Below, piece by piece: positions 12,672 through 24,689 of a stretch of 64,000 nt of DNA (position 1 is its first letter; the number at the start of each line of letters is the position of its first letter). This DNA is from Rhizophagus clarus. Lineage: Eukaryota > Glomeromycota > Glomeromycetes > Glomerales > Glomeraceae. The notes beneath the pieces were generated by a model, which was not told the origin of the DNA, did no database searches, and saw nothing but the letters and a program-made list of their open reading frames with translations. The stretch lies in assembly GCA_015698045.1 (NCBI GenBank), contig BLAL01000215.1:1674001-1738000 (forward strand), in the 5' to 3' direction. The position numbers and the translations under genes are program-made.

Positions 12672-13895
12672 GAAAATTTCTAAGTTTACATAAGGTGTTC
12701 AAACACGGTACTACATGATTAAACTTACTGATTGATTGATTAGTCTTACAATTACATCAAATTGATCAATTAGTTATTTGTTTACATATTCTTTTTCTTT
12801 TCAGGTGGTTCTTTACGAAGTCTGCAAAGGTATTGTATATTTCTTATTTTTTCTTTATTTGTTTTCAATTTTTTTTTTTCTTTCTAACCTTCTTCTCTTC
12901 TTTTTAAGTCTTTTATTATTAAGTTATTTTAGTTTTGCATAAAGGTATATCATTTCTATCCTTTTTTCCTTTTTTTTTGTTTTGTTTTTAATTTCTTTTT
13001 TTTCTTTTAGGTCTTTGGGCTCTTTCAGTTTTGTGAACAAAGGTACAGTATATTTACTTTTCATTCTTACCTTTGTTGTTTTTTATGTTTCATTTTTACT
13101 AATTGAGCTATTTTATTTTTTTCTTTATGGGTTAGCTTTTCATTTTCATTTCTTTTCGTATTCTCCTTTCTATTTCATTTTTATTTACCTTCTTTTCATT
13201 TCATTTCTTTTTTGTTTTTTTCTTTTTCATTTCATTTTGTATTCCCTTTTCTATTTTGTTTTTGTATTCCCCCCTTTTCATTTCATTTTTGTATTCCTCT
13301 TTTCATTTTGTTTTCATTTTTCTACCTTTTCATTTCATTTCCTTTTCATTTAACATTTCCATTTCATTTTTCTTCTTGTTATTCCTTTTCATTTTCATTT
13401 TGTTTTCTTTTCATATTTAATCTTCTTATTTCTATTTTGTTTCTTCCCATTTAACCCTTCCATATTCTTTAACTCTTTCTATTTCTCTTTTCTTTTTTTC
13501 TGATTCATTTTCTTCTCGTCTAACCAATTCCTTTTCATTTTCCTTCTTTTACTCTTTTTCCTTATTATTCTCATTTTCTTTCATTTTTATTTTAATTTTT
13601 CTCATATTTTTTGTTGTTTATATAATCTTTTTTCAAATCCTTTTGCCTACTATTATTTTTTTTATCCACACATATCTTTTCAACCTTTTCAACTTCCTTT
13701 TCATTTTTCTTGATTTCTTTTTTATCTAATTAATTTAACATTGTAACTTGTAAGTTTAACCTTGCATTATAAATAAAAATAAAAGATTTTTAAAGTTCTT
13801 TAAAACTGATCAATAATATTTTGCAAAAAAATAAATCTAATACAATCAATCACATGATCTGTGTTTGAGCACACTGTGTACAAATAGAAATTTTC
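12672..13895. mobile_element. TIR-bounded element filled with a pyrimidine-rich array
   Basis: The left end starts GAAAATTTCTAAGTTTACAT. The right end read in reverse starts GAAAATTTCTATTTGTACAC. Both continue to a shared TTCAAACAC / CTCAAACAC block and CATGATT / CATGTGATT. The 1.2-kb interior is TTTTC-rich with a diverged unit containing GCAAAGGTAnnGTATAT (12825, 13035 and weaker copies). No coding capacity; superfamily not identified. Confidence 0.55.
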
Positions 13896-14140
13896 TTATT
13901 TAAAAATTAAATTATATAATTTTTTTTAGAAAAAAAATTATTTTTATGATTTAATATTACTCATTCCTATCACATGATATATACTTTCAATTAACTAATT
14001 TTTAATTGGCTTATTTTTTTAACTTAAAAATTTATTCTTGTATAAAAATAAAAAAAATTAAAAGTCCTGCATTACAAAATATTTATAAATTTATTCCTTC
14101 AAAGTTTATTGAATAGAAGAGTAAAATAGCAATTATTAGT

Positions 14141-15235
14141 GTCAATTTAACAAAAAAACTGTTTCGCAACAGTTTTTCAAGTATTTAATAAAAAACATTA
14201 TGAGACGTTTTTTATTTTTTAATTTTTAAGTAAAAAAACTGTTTTGTAATGGTTTTTTAAGCATTTAATAAAAAATGGTGTGAAACGTTTTTTATTTTTT
14301 AATTTTTAAACAAAAAAAACCATTTTGCAATAGTTTTTCAATTATTTAATAAAAAATGTTGTGAAATGTTTTTTATTTTTTTAACTTAAAAAAAAATTGT
14401 TTTGCAACGATTTTTCAAGTATTTAATAAAAAATGTTGTGAAATGTTTTTATTTTTGAATTTTTAAGCAAAAAAAAACCATTTCACAACAGTTTTTCAAG
14501 CATTTAATAAAAAACGTTGTGAAATGTTTTTTATTTTTTAATTTTTAAGCAAAAAAAAACCATTTTGCAACAGGTTTCAATTATTTAATAAAAAATGTTG
14601 TGAAATGTTTTTTATTTTTAAATTTTTAAGCGAAAAAAACTATTTCACAATGGTTTTCAAGCATTTAATAAAAACGTTGTGAAATGTTTTTTATTTTTTA
14701 ATTTTTAAACAAAAAAAACTGTTTTGCAACAGTTTTTCAATTATTTAATAAAAAATGTTGCAAAACATTTTTTATTTTTTAACTTAGAAAAAAAATCATT
14801 TCACAATGGTTTTTTAAGTATTTAATAAAAAACATTGCAAAACATTTTTTATTTTTGAATTTTTAAGCAAAAAAACCATTTTGCAACAGGTTTTTAAGCT
14901 TTTTTAACTTAAAAAAAAAACTGTTTTACAACGGGTTTTCAATTATTTAATAAAAAATGTTGCAAACCATTTTTTATTTTTGAATTTTTAAGCAAAAAAA
15001 ACCATTTTGCAACAGTTTTTCAAGTTTTTTAACTTAGAAAAAAAACTGTTTTGCAACAGTTTTTCAATTATTTAATAAAAAATGTTGCAAAATATTTCTT
15101 ATTTTTTAATTTTTATTATAATAAATGAAATCTGTTGTGAAATATTGTGATGTTTAGTTTCAGCATTTCAGCATTTAACATATTTTAGGTTTGACATTTT
15201 GACATTGGTTAATTGAGTTTCAGCAGGCAACTTTA
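14141..15235 (-). mobile_element. Truncated copy of the TAAAGTTGCCTGC element family
   Basis: An inverted partial copy of the complete element at 33117-34789. The right end here, AGTTTCAGCAGGCAACTTTA, is the family terminus. The left side starts inside the element at GTCAATTTAAC, which matches the inner side of the far end of the complete copy. The interior is about ten tandem units with the core AACGTTTTGCAAC / GTTGCGAAACGTT in many CpG-decayed forms. Confidence 0.75.
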
Positions 15236-15239
15236 ATAA

Positions 15240-16290
15240 AAAAATGAGAGAAAATTTATTAATAATAAAGATAAAAGAATACAATAAAAAAAAAGAAATA
15301 AAACAGAACACCCATCTTATTTTTGAAAAAATCCAAAAAACCTAAAAAAATAACATATTATAAAAGAAAAAACAAAAGGTAAAGAAGACAAAAACAGAAA
15401 ATAAAAGAAAAATAGAAGGAAATCAGATGAAAGAATGAAAGAAAAAGTGAAAAAAAAAGAAAACAAAAAAGAAAAAACAAAAGAAATAAATGAAAAGAAA
15501 AATAAAAATAAAAAATAAGGGAAAGAAATGAAAATAAAAATAAGATGAAAGAAAAAGAAAGGGGAATAAAAAAGGAAAAATGAAAGAGAAATAAAAGGAT
15601 GAAGGGAATAAAATCAAAAATGAGATAAAAACAAAAATGAAAAAATGAAAGAAAAAAATTTGTTAGTAATAAAAATAAAGTGATACAGTAATAAAAGGAA
15701 TAAAATAGAACACTCATTTCATTTTTGAAAAGATTCAGAAAGTCTAAAAAAATATATCGTAAAGAAAAAGATGAAAGAAAAAAAGGATAAAAACAGAAGA
15801 CTAAAGGAAAAGAGATGAAAAACAGATGAAAAATGGAAGAGAAAATGAAGAAAAAGGAAAAATAAAAGGAGAAGTGAAGAAGAAGAAAAGAAAAAGAAAA
15901 AAATAAAAAAATAGATGAAAGGGAAAATAAAAATAAAAATGAGAGGAAAAAATAAAAAAAAAAGGGAATAAAAAAAAGGAAATAAAAGGAAAAAGGAATA
16001 AAAATGAAAAAAGTATTAAAATCAAAAATATAATGAAGATCAAAAAAAAAGAAAATGAAAAATTATTATTAGTATGAAGGTAAGAATAAGAGAATACAAC
16101 AAAAAAAGTAAAGCTGACCATCTGCTTTTTATTTTCAAGAGTTTTAACAAACTTAAAAAAAAGAGAAAATCAAAAGTAGATGAAATCTAAAAAAAAGAAG
16201 CCAAAACCTATAAAAATAAAAGAAATGAAAGAATGAAATAAAGTTAGAAAATAAAATAAAAAAAATTATAAACAAAAAAAATAATGTACA
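15240..16290. repeat. Purine-rich tract with a diverged tandem unit of about 405 bp
   Basis: A-G rich on the plus strand. A landmark containing AACACCCATCTTATTTTTGA or close variants recurs near 15306, 15710 and 16112, preceded each time by TTATTAATAATAAAG-like sequence, giving a period close to 405 bp. The minus-strand frames at 15358-15717 and 15801-16121 are low-complexity Phe/Leu/Ser artefacts. Confidence 0.6.
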
Positions 16291-16324
16291 TTTGATGTAA
16301 AACTGGAAGAACTTAATAAAAACC

Positions 16325-16374
16325 AGTCGCTGGTGATTCTTTAATATAATTATATTAAAAAATCACCAGTGACT
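16325..16374. repeat. 50-bp near-perfect hairpin
   Basis: AGTCGCTGGTGATT and AATCACCAGTGACT face each other around an AT-rich centre at about 16349/16350. The single arm mismatch is a CpG-to-CpA type change. It may be a very small foldback element. Confidence 0.7.
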
Positions 16375-16384
16375 TATATTAGGT

Positions 16385-16735
16385 TGTTACAGTAATAACA
16401 TAATCTAATGGTAATGACAAAGTCTAATAGTTATGTCATAGTCTAGTGGTGATATCATATTCTAATGGTGGTGTCATAACCTAATAGTGATGTCATAATC
16501 TAATGCCATAATCTAATGTCATAATCTAATAGCGATGTCATATCCTAACAATGGTAAAAAAACCTAGTATCATAATCTAACAATGGTTTTGTCTCCTATT
16601 TTTAGATTCCTTTATCACTTTCTAACTATTGTTTTACTTAATATTTGTTATATAATTTTGATGTCATAATCTAATGGTGATGGAGATAACATAATCTATT
16701 AGTTTTTTATAATCTATTAGTGATAATTTTCTTGG
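16385..16735. repeat. Minisatellite of GTCATAATCTAATGGTGAT units
   Basis: About 15 degenerate copies of a roughly 18-24 bp unit (TCATAATCTAATGGTGATG), interrupted by less repetitive sequence between 16570 and 16650. Non-coding. Confidence 0.7.
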
Positions 16736-17039
16736 TTGTCTATGGTTCTTCCATCATTAAGAAATTATCTTTGCGTTAGTTTGATTCTGTGTTTTTTTTA
16801 CTATCAAAGAGCTATCCATATGTTTATATTACTCTGTAGTATTTTTATTATTAAGAAGCTATGCATATGCTTATCTGGTTTTGTAACCTTTTTATTGTTA
16901 AGGGATTAGGTTGATATTAGCGCCATTCTAATTGTTTTTGATTACTGTAATGGTGCAAAAAAAATATTATATCAGGTGGCACAGTAATTCAATTTAAATT
17001 TGCGATTAATTTTAATTGATCTTTTAGACACATGATTTG

Positions 17040-17145
17040 AGGTTTCAACTCGCTATGATAATGATCTGGTAGTGATCTGATAGTTATCATGGAACTGTTA
17101 TGGAACTGTCATAGAACTGTCATAGAACTGGTAGGAAGTCAGAAA
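17040..17145. repeat. Short tandem repeat of ATGGAACTGTC
   Basis: Four adjacent copies of an 11-12 bp unit (TGGAACTGTT, TGGAACTGTC, TAGAACTGTC, TAGAACTGGT), preceded by repeats of TGATCTGGTAG. Non-coding. Confidence 0.5.
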
Positions 17146-17441
17146 TATTCTATTAGTTCACCAGTTTTAAGCTAGTTTTGATGTTAACTTGAATACTGAA
17201 ATATTATGTCCAAAGTTCTAGCCAAATTTATGGGATAGTGCTGGCTGAAATTAAGCAAAAATTTTCTGTGCCTCTTTTTTTTCAAAATGGGTGTTGCAAG
17301 TTGAATGCCAAATTAAAAATCTGGCTGAAATTATTGTTAACTTACTGTGCTTAAATTTTTAATATCATATGACCAGGCTCTAGTTTTCTCTAGTCTTCCC
17401 TTCCTGCAATTTTTAAGAAATATTTGAGTAGCATTTGGGGT

Positions 17442-17520
17442 TTAGGCTAGTGGATCAGTTGGTTAGAGAATTGAAGGTGTTAACTTCGTATCTTTTTTTG
17501 ATATACCTCTATATTACGCA
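17442..17520 (+). other. Possible tRNA-derived (SINE-like) head
   Basis: GTGGATCAGTTGGTTAGAG resembles a pol III A-box with the tRNA D-loop, and AACTTCGTATC about 35 bp downstream could be a decayed B-box. No acceptor stem can be folded and no anticodon arm is convincing, so this is not a tRNA gene. It may be a degraded SINE upstream of the helicase pseudogene. Confidence 0.25.
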
Positions 17521-18735
17521 GAGGCTATACCATACCCAGACATATATCTAGAAAGATATAGGCTTCTCCCAATATTTATATAATAATTACGAAGAAGCCT
17601 ACACTTTTATTGTATATTTGGTTGCCTTTCTTTTGTGATTTATCATTCAAGTTTGCTATTGCCTCTTTTTGCATCATCGAAAAAAATTAATTAAACATTT
17701 CCAAATTTTATAAAGTTAGTATAACTTTTCAAACTAACATCATGCATACACCAACTATTTTTGACCAAACTGATTATGCTTATGATAGCGTTAGCTTTGA
17801 TGAATATTTAAGTGATTTGAGTAGTTATACTGATAATACATCTGACTTAAGGTCAGATAATTATAATGACTATAAGTCTAATTATGAGTCAAATAATGAA
17901 GAAGCTACCTGCGCCTCAACCAATATTACTGCAACCTCATCATTTCTGTATTCTTTAAGGCAGGAAAAGTTCAGTAATGATTTCACCCTCAAGGATTTGC
18001 TAAATGTTATTCAAAAGATTCTCTCATCACTGCCTAGAGATATGTTAGATGATAAAGGGTCATTGAGTTGCCTTCCAATCTATTCATTTCTCTTTCTAAA
18101 TGAAAAAGGGTCTAGTTTATATAATGCTTATGATCAGGATGAAGTGGAAAATAAATTGGTTATAAAAATCAATCAAGATGATCAGGCTCCCAAGTTTTCT
18201 GTTGCAGATGATATTTCTGAAGTATATGGTTTACCTGGGATTCATAAATGCATTAATGGTCAAATGTCTTTAAGATCTGTGATTAATATTGATATGTTAA
18301 AAAAAGATATGAAAACAGCTGATGTTAAGAATCAAGAAGTGTTCATTTGAATCTGTTGTTCTTTCTAGTGTTCCGCACAAATCAAATTAGACCAAATCAG
18401 GTTAGATTTGAAATTTGATTTGATCAAATCAAATCTGAAAAGTTTGAATTTGGATTTGAATCAAACCATTCAAATCTGATTTGAAATTTGATTTGAATTT
18501 GATTTGATTTGATTTAAATTTGATTCGATTCAAATCAAATTCAAATTCAAATCAAATCAAATTCATTCAAATAGATTTGTGATTTGGTTTGATTTGTTGA
18601 ATTTTAAATAAAAAAATGCGTTTTGCAACGCAATATTAATAAAAAAATGTTGCGAAACGTATTTCTTTAGTGTGTTTAAGGAGGGTTGGACATCATGTGG
18701 TTGCAGTAACTACCAATAATATTTACGGTAATTAC

Positions 18736-21334
18736 AGGACCCCGAATAATACCAATATAACTCACATACGGGTTTGCGTAGAGTTTATATGAAATTACTT
18801 TTTAAACCTACAAATTGAGTTTGCGTAGATCGGTCAATTTGGGATATTATGTTTGTGTAGAGTTTATAATAGATATACGTGGATTTATTTTTAAAAAATA
18901 CTAATTTCGGTAAATTAAATTACTCGGTATTTACCAAAATTTATTTTATTTTATTTATTTTTTCACTTTTTTTCGGTATTTTATACCAAATTTATTTATT
19001 TTTATTATTCTTTTTCGGGTTTTAATACCCTAATTCCAAAAGTCCGGTCGTGTTTTTCGCCCGGCAACACTACAAAAAATAAAAAAAAAATAATTAATTT
19101 GTTAAAAAAAATACCGAAAAACACTTCACCCACCCTCCCTTACCTTAATTCCAAAAGTCCGGTCGTGCTTTTCGTCCGGCAACACTACAAAAAATAAAAA
19201 AAAAATCAATACTTAATAAATTAAAAAAAAAACAACGAAACACCTCCCCCAACCCTCCCTTACCTTAATTCCAAAAGTCCGGTCGTGCTTTTCGTCTGGC
19301 AACACTACAAAAAAATAAAAAAAAAAACAATTAATTAGTTAAAAAAAATACCGAAAAACACTTCCCCCACCCTCCCTTACCTTAATTCCAAAAGTCCGGT
19401 CATGCTTTTCGTCCGGCAACACTACAAAAAAATAAAAAAAAAGGTTAATACTTAATTAATTAAAAAAAAACAACGAAACACCTCCCCCAACCCTCCCTTA
19501 CCTTAATTCCAAAAGTCTGGTCGTGCTTTTCGTCTGGCAACACTACAAAAAGTAAAAAAAAAAGTTAATACTTAATTAATTAAAAAAAAAAAAAACAACG
19601 AAACACCTCCCCCAACCCCTCCCTTACCTTAATTACAAAAGTCCGGTCGTGCATTTCGTCCGGCAACACTACAAAAAAATAAAAAAAAATAATTAATTAA
19701 ATAGTTAAAAAAAACACCGAAAAACACTTCCCCACCCTCCCTTACCTTAATTCCAAAAGTCCGGTCGTGCTTTTCGTCCGGCAACACTACAAAAAAATAA
19801 AAAAAAAAACAATTAGTTAAAAAAAATACCGAAAAACACTTCCCCCACCCTCCCTTACCTTAATTCCAAAAGTCCGGTCATGCTTTTCGTCCGGAAACAC
19901 TACAAAAAAATAAAAAAAAAGGTTAATACTTAATTAATTAAGAAAAACAACGAAACACCTCCCCCAACCCTCCCTTACCTTAATTCCAAAAGACCAGTCG
20001 TGCTTTTCGTCTGGCAACACTACAAAAAGTAAAAAAAAAAGTTAATACTTAATTAATTAAAGAAAAAAACAACGAAACACCTCCCCCAACCCCTCCCTTA
20101 CCTTAATTCCAAAAGTCCGGTCGTGCTTTTCGTCCGGCAACACTACAAAAAAATAAAAAAAAAATAATTAATTAAATAGTTAAAAAAACCACCGAAAAAC
20201 ACTTCCCCACCCTCCCTTACCTTAATTCCAAAAGTCCGGTCGTGCTTTTCGTCCGGCAACACTACAAAAAAATAAAAAAAAAACAATTAATTAGTTAAAA
20301 AAAATACCGAAAAACACTTCCCCCACCCTCCCTTACCTTAATTCCAAAAGTCCGGTCGTGCCTTTCGTCCGGCAACACTACAAAAAAATAAAAAAAAAGG
20401 TTAATACTTAATTAATTAAAAAAAAACAACGAAACACCTCCCCCAACCCTCCCTTACCTTAATTCCAAAAGTCCAGTCGTGCTTTTCGTCTGGCAACACT
20501 ACAAAAAGTAAAAAAAAAAGTTAATACTTAATTAATTAAAAAAAAACAACGAAACACCTCCCCCAACCCCTCCCTTACCTTAATTCCAAAAGTCCGGTCG
20601 TGCATTTCGTCCGGCAACACTACAAAAAAATAAAAAAAAAATAATTAATTAAATAGTTAAAAAAAACACCGAAAAACACTTCACCACCCTCCCTTACCTT
20701 AATTCCAAAAGTCCGGTCGTGCATTTCGTCCGGCAACACTACAAAAAAATAAAAAAAAAATAATTAATTAAATAGTTAAAAAAAACACCGAAAAACACTT
20801 CCCCACCCTCCCTTACCTTAATTCCAAAAGTCCGGTCGTGCTTTTCGTCCGGCAACACTACAAAAAGTAAAAAAAAAGTTAATACTTAAATTAATTAAAA
20901 AAAAAACAACGAAACACCTCCCCCAACCCCTCCCTTACCTTAATTCCAAAAGTCCGGTCGTGCCTTTCGTCCGGCAACACTACAAAAAATAAAAATAAAA
21001 AATAATTAATTAATTAGTTAAAAAAAACACCGAAAAACATTTCTCACCCTCCCTTACCTTAATTCCAAAAGTCCGGTCGTGCTTTTCGTCCGGCAACACT
21101 ACAAAAAGTAAAAAAAAAAGTTAATACTTAATTAATTAAAAAAAAAATAACGAAACACCTTCCCCAACCCCTCCCTTACCTTAATTCCAAAAGTCCGGTC
21201 GTGCCTTTCGTCCGGCAACACTACAAAAATAAACTGATAAATGATTAAAAAAAATGATCGGATATTCGGATTATCTGATTAGATCGGCAAGTCACATGAC
21301 CCTGCCTTTATACATTAGTATTGTTCGGGGTCCT
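18736..21334. mobile_element. hAT-like non-autonomous element, AGGACCCC family, carrying a satellite
   Basis: Ends are AGGACCCCGAATAATAC and, in reverse, AGGACCCCGAACAATACTAA. The 8-bp duplication GTAATTAC lies at 18728-18735 and 21335-21342. Subterminal sequence repeats GGGTTTGCGTAGAGTTTATA on the left. The rest is a satellite array. Family members with the same first bases and 8-bp duplications are at 41982-44482 and 61853-62148. No coding capacity. Confidence 0.87.
19032..21230. repeat. Satellite array, 19 monomers of about 120 bp with 4-monomer higher-order repeat
   Basis: Every monomer carries AATTCCAAAAGTCCGG, then TCGTGCTTTTCGTCCGGC and AACACTACAAAAA. Starts are near 19032, 19147, 19267, 19385, 19506, 19631, 19749, 19862, 19982, 20106, 20225, 20341, 20461, 20582, 20701, 20821, 20942, 21061 and 21183. 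Monomer types differ in the spacer (TTAATTAGTT with ATACCGAAAAACAC, or TTAATACTTAATTAATT with CAACGAAACACC). The order of four types starting at 19267 is repeated from 19749 and 20225, a period near 476-482 bp. CpGs are mostly intact. Confidence 0.9.
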
Positions 21335-23402
21335 GTAATTACGTTTAACCAGGTCATGTATATTTAATTCGATTTGATTTGGATTTGATTTGGATTTGTC
21401 AGATTTGATTCGGATTTGATTGAATTAGTTTAAGCTAATTTGAATTTGATTTGAAATCGAATCAAATCTTTTTTTTTAATTTGGATTTGAACTCAAATCT
21501 TGTTTTGAAGTTTGGATTTGATTTGCAAATCAAAATTATCAAATCGAATCAAATCAAACTTCAAATCAAATCCGAATTGATTTGATTTGACCAAATCGTT
21601 TGCGGAACACTAGTTCTTTCATAAGAGCTTTGTACCGAATTCTTTACTGTGACTGGAAAGATATTTTCAAAGGGTTAATAGTTACTACATCATCAAATTC
21701 TAGCAAATGCAGTTATCACATTTTATATGCATTGGTTCTCCTTATCAATCATCATGAGCTCAAGGCTTTCACCAAATTAGTATATACCTTAACTGGAAAA
21801 AAATTTGACAAGTATATTGATAGAGAATTGCCTGGTTAAAACTTTAACCTTTGCTTTATTGGTTCAGCAAAAACAGGTCATGTAAAGTGTATTCTTCAAT
21901 TCTCACTAGATAATGAGTGGAATGAGCTTGATCACGTTAGAGTTCAACCACCTACTAGCTTAGATCTCGAAGTAAAACCTCGTATGCTTAATGTAGAAAA
22001 AAATAATAATTCACTAAGCATATCTGTGGGTTAGGATATATTACAAAAATATGCGAACTTAGTATTCTAACTATCTTAGTGATTGGAATATCAAAGAAAA
22101 TGTTTCACAAAACTTTGTATATTTTAACTGGAAAGCTCCACTAGAATGTTCATTATGTAAACGTATACATAACAAGAATCAGCAGTAGTTTAGTCATGTA
22201 TATTCCAGCAATAGAATATTCATTGTAAAATGCTTCTGGTAAAGTAGTAATGAACCCGAGAAAGTATTTGAATGCGACCCATTTATTGCAGAAAAAATTT
22301 GGCAAGAAAATAAAAATTCTTCACAACCCTCTCACAAGGCAAAAAGCCTGGGTTTTCCTAAAACCTTCATAAATTTTCCATCTTAGGCCAAGTATAATGA
22401 AGCCCTTACATCTATGGAAACATATAAAGAGAGATATGTAAGGCCATTACCAAATAAAGGCAATATTTATATAGGATCACCTTGGGAAACAGGAAAAACA
22501 TATACTCTTGAAAATTTGGATATTCCTGATAATGTAAATTTGCTTGTATTATCTACGTAACATTCTTATTCTAATGCTATCACTATAAGACTTAACCTCA
22601 AATAATATTGCGATATCGATGGCAACATAAATCTCTTTGATCATAAGACAGTAGTTTGACAAATAGAGAGTTTACACTGTATTGTTAATAAGTGCAAATG
22701 TAATAAAAAATGTAAATGTCATCTGAGCCAATATGATTTATGACTTGATGAAATAGTGTCTATAATTGCTCAGGCGCAGAGTCATTTGACCAGACAATTG
22801 ATAGAAAAATTATATAAATTAGTCCAAGACGTAAGACGCATTATCATTATGGATAATGATCTTACTGATCTTAATATTGAATGGATTAAGGCCCTACGCA
22901 AGGGTAAAGTTTTCTCTATTATCCATAATACTTACTAGCCTCAGAAAGATAAGACATTCTGTCTGACCCCTAATAAGAAAACAGTATTAGCCAAACTTTG
23001 GAATTGGACTATGAGAGCGATTTCACTACCTTTTAAGAAATGAATAAGTGCATTGCTCATTTGCCACTTTAGAAAGGATGTACAAGGGATTGTTCATGCT
23101 CTTAAAGCTAATTTTTCAGAATTAAGGATCAAGGAATATTATGGTAAATCTAATCCAATGGAAAAGGCTCATAACTTTAGCAATGTAGAAGAATCATGAA
23201 AACATGTAGACCTAATTATATATACCAGTACTTTAAAAATAGGAGTTTCATGTTCCAATCCTAAGTTTGAGCATACATTCTGTCTCTTTAATAGTTATAT
23301 AGAAATAAATGCTAAGATAAATCAGATGTGATTCTGCATGCGATGCATTAAAGATTATATATGTTATATCAAGCAAAGATCATTTAATATTCCTATTACA
23401 AA

Positions 23403-23924
23403 TAGGGATGCCAAAAGTTCAGTTATAACCGGTCATAACCAGTTTTTGCCAGTTCAGTTTTGGTTCAGTTTTAGTCCAAGACCGACCAGTTAACCGTCAG
23501 TTTTATATATAAAAAAACTGATGAAAAAACTGATCGGTTAATTGTAAATATTTTACAATATATTCCGAAAAAATATCTTTATTTCAATTGAGAATAACTA
23601 AAATACATGAATTTTAATGTTAAATTTATAGTATTTTCCTTTTTAAAATTATAGGGAGAATTTTAATTTGGTGCGATGATCACGTGATTTTTGTATCGCC
23701 AAAAAATCACAAAACCGGCACTATTTTTGTAAGAAAAAATTATGTAAATTTAAATGTTATTATTAAACAAAGTCATAATTAGCACTTTCTAATAATAATT
23801 TATTCGGTTTTGCAATCAGTTTTGCGGTTTGGTTTCATCGGTCAGTTTTGCGGTCAGTTCAGTTTTGGCTGAAAACTGTGGTTTTAAAACTGAAACTAAA
23901 CCGAACCGACCGTTGGCATCCTTA
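23403..23924. mobile_element. hAT-like non-autonomous element, TAGGGATGCC ends, 8-bp TSD
   Basis: Begins TAGGGATGCCAAAAGTTCAG and ends, in reverse, TAAGGATGCCAACGGTCGG. The duplication ATTACAAA is exact at 23395-23402 and 23925-23932. Both subterminal regions are crowded with GGTTCAGTTTTGGT / ACCGGTCATAACC-type dyads, and the middle is plain AT-rich. At 522 bp this is the shortest complete member with the full architecture. It splits the helicase reading frame. Confidence 0.88.
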
Positions 23925-24689
23925 ATTACAAAAGAAGGGGTATTTCAATGGTTGTTGAATGCCAAACGTGAATGTCTTTCCCGAGAACTTCAGAATAGAG
24001 GAATATTTTCAGACATAGACTCTATCATTCAGAATAAGGATGTACCATCTGTTCGATTATGGGTAGCTTATATGTTAGAAAAATATTGCTCCCAACACTT
24101 ATTTGATTGGAGAATGGTTGATTTCCTTAGAAAAGCTGGCATGGAAGTTTTGATCATAAAAACTGCTCCTAAATCTAAAGAAAATACATTATTGCAAGTG
24201 GTAAAAGTGAAATGTTTTATGGTCAAAGCAGAGGAAATATCAGAAATATCGTGAAACTGCTGAATTTTTGGAGAATAAATCAAGTAAGACTTTGGAAGAG
24301 ATGTATTCTTTGGACTGATATTATATTGCAGATTGTTATGAGATTTTATCTGAAAGATTAACAAAAGATTTTATCTTGAAGTATGAAAATTATAATCATA
24401 TGAAATGGTTCAGAACTTATAGGCAAATTACCACAAATACGTGATGCAGGTACAAATAATGAAACTGCCATTGAAGCTATTTGCTGTAAAGATTATAGAG
24501 AAAATAGACTTATAATTATTACTCACGCTGAGAAACATTAAATTTGTCTAGAATTACTAAAAATTTGTACACCTGCTAAGGATATTGATGATAAGGTGAA
24601 ATATAAAACTGATGATATCAAAAGGTGCTTGAATACTTCTGAGTTGATATCTTATCTTCAGGATTTAGTTTTCAAAATGGCTCAAATAT

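Larger units (their letters stand above)
18366..21612. mobile_element. hAT-like non-autonomous element, TAGTGTTCCGC ends, 8-bp TSD
   Basis: Ends are TAGTGTTCCGCACAAATC and, in reverse, TAGTGTTCCGCAAACGATT. The flanking duplication GTTCTTTC at 18358-18365 and 21613-21620 is exact, and its 8-bp length points to the hAT group. The subterminal 200-250 bp on each side are dense repeats of GATTTGATTTG / CAAATCAAATC. At 18614-18660 there is a GTTTTGCAACG and GTTGCGAAACG pair. No transposase. A second element (18736-21334) sits inside, leaving only about 650 bp of its own sequence. Confidence 0.88.

Noticed and set aside
17442-17520. tRNA gene
   Set aside because: Only an A-box-like stretch is good; no acceptor stem, anticodon arm or intact T-arm can be formed.
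19032-21230. Regular 120-bp repeat considered as a CRISPR array
   Set aside because: Monomers are much longer than CRISPR repeats and spacers are themselves repeated in a four-type order; the context is eukaryotic.
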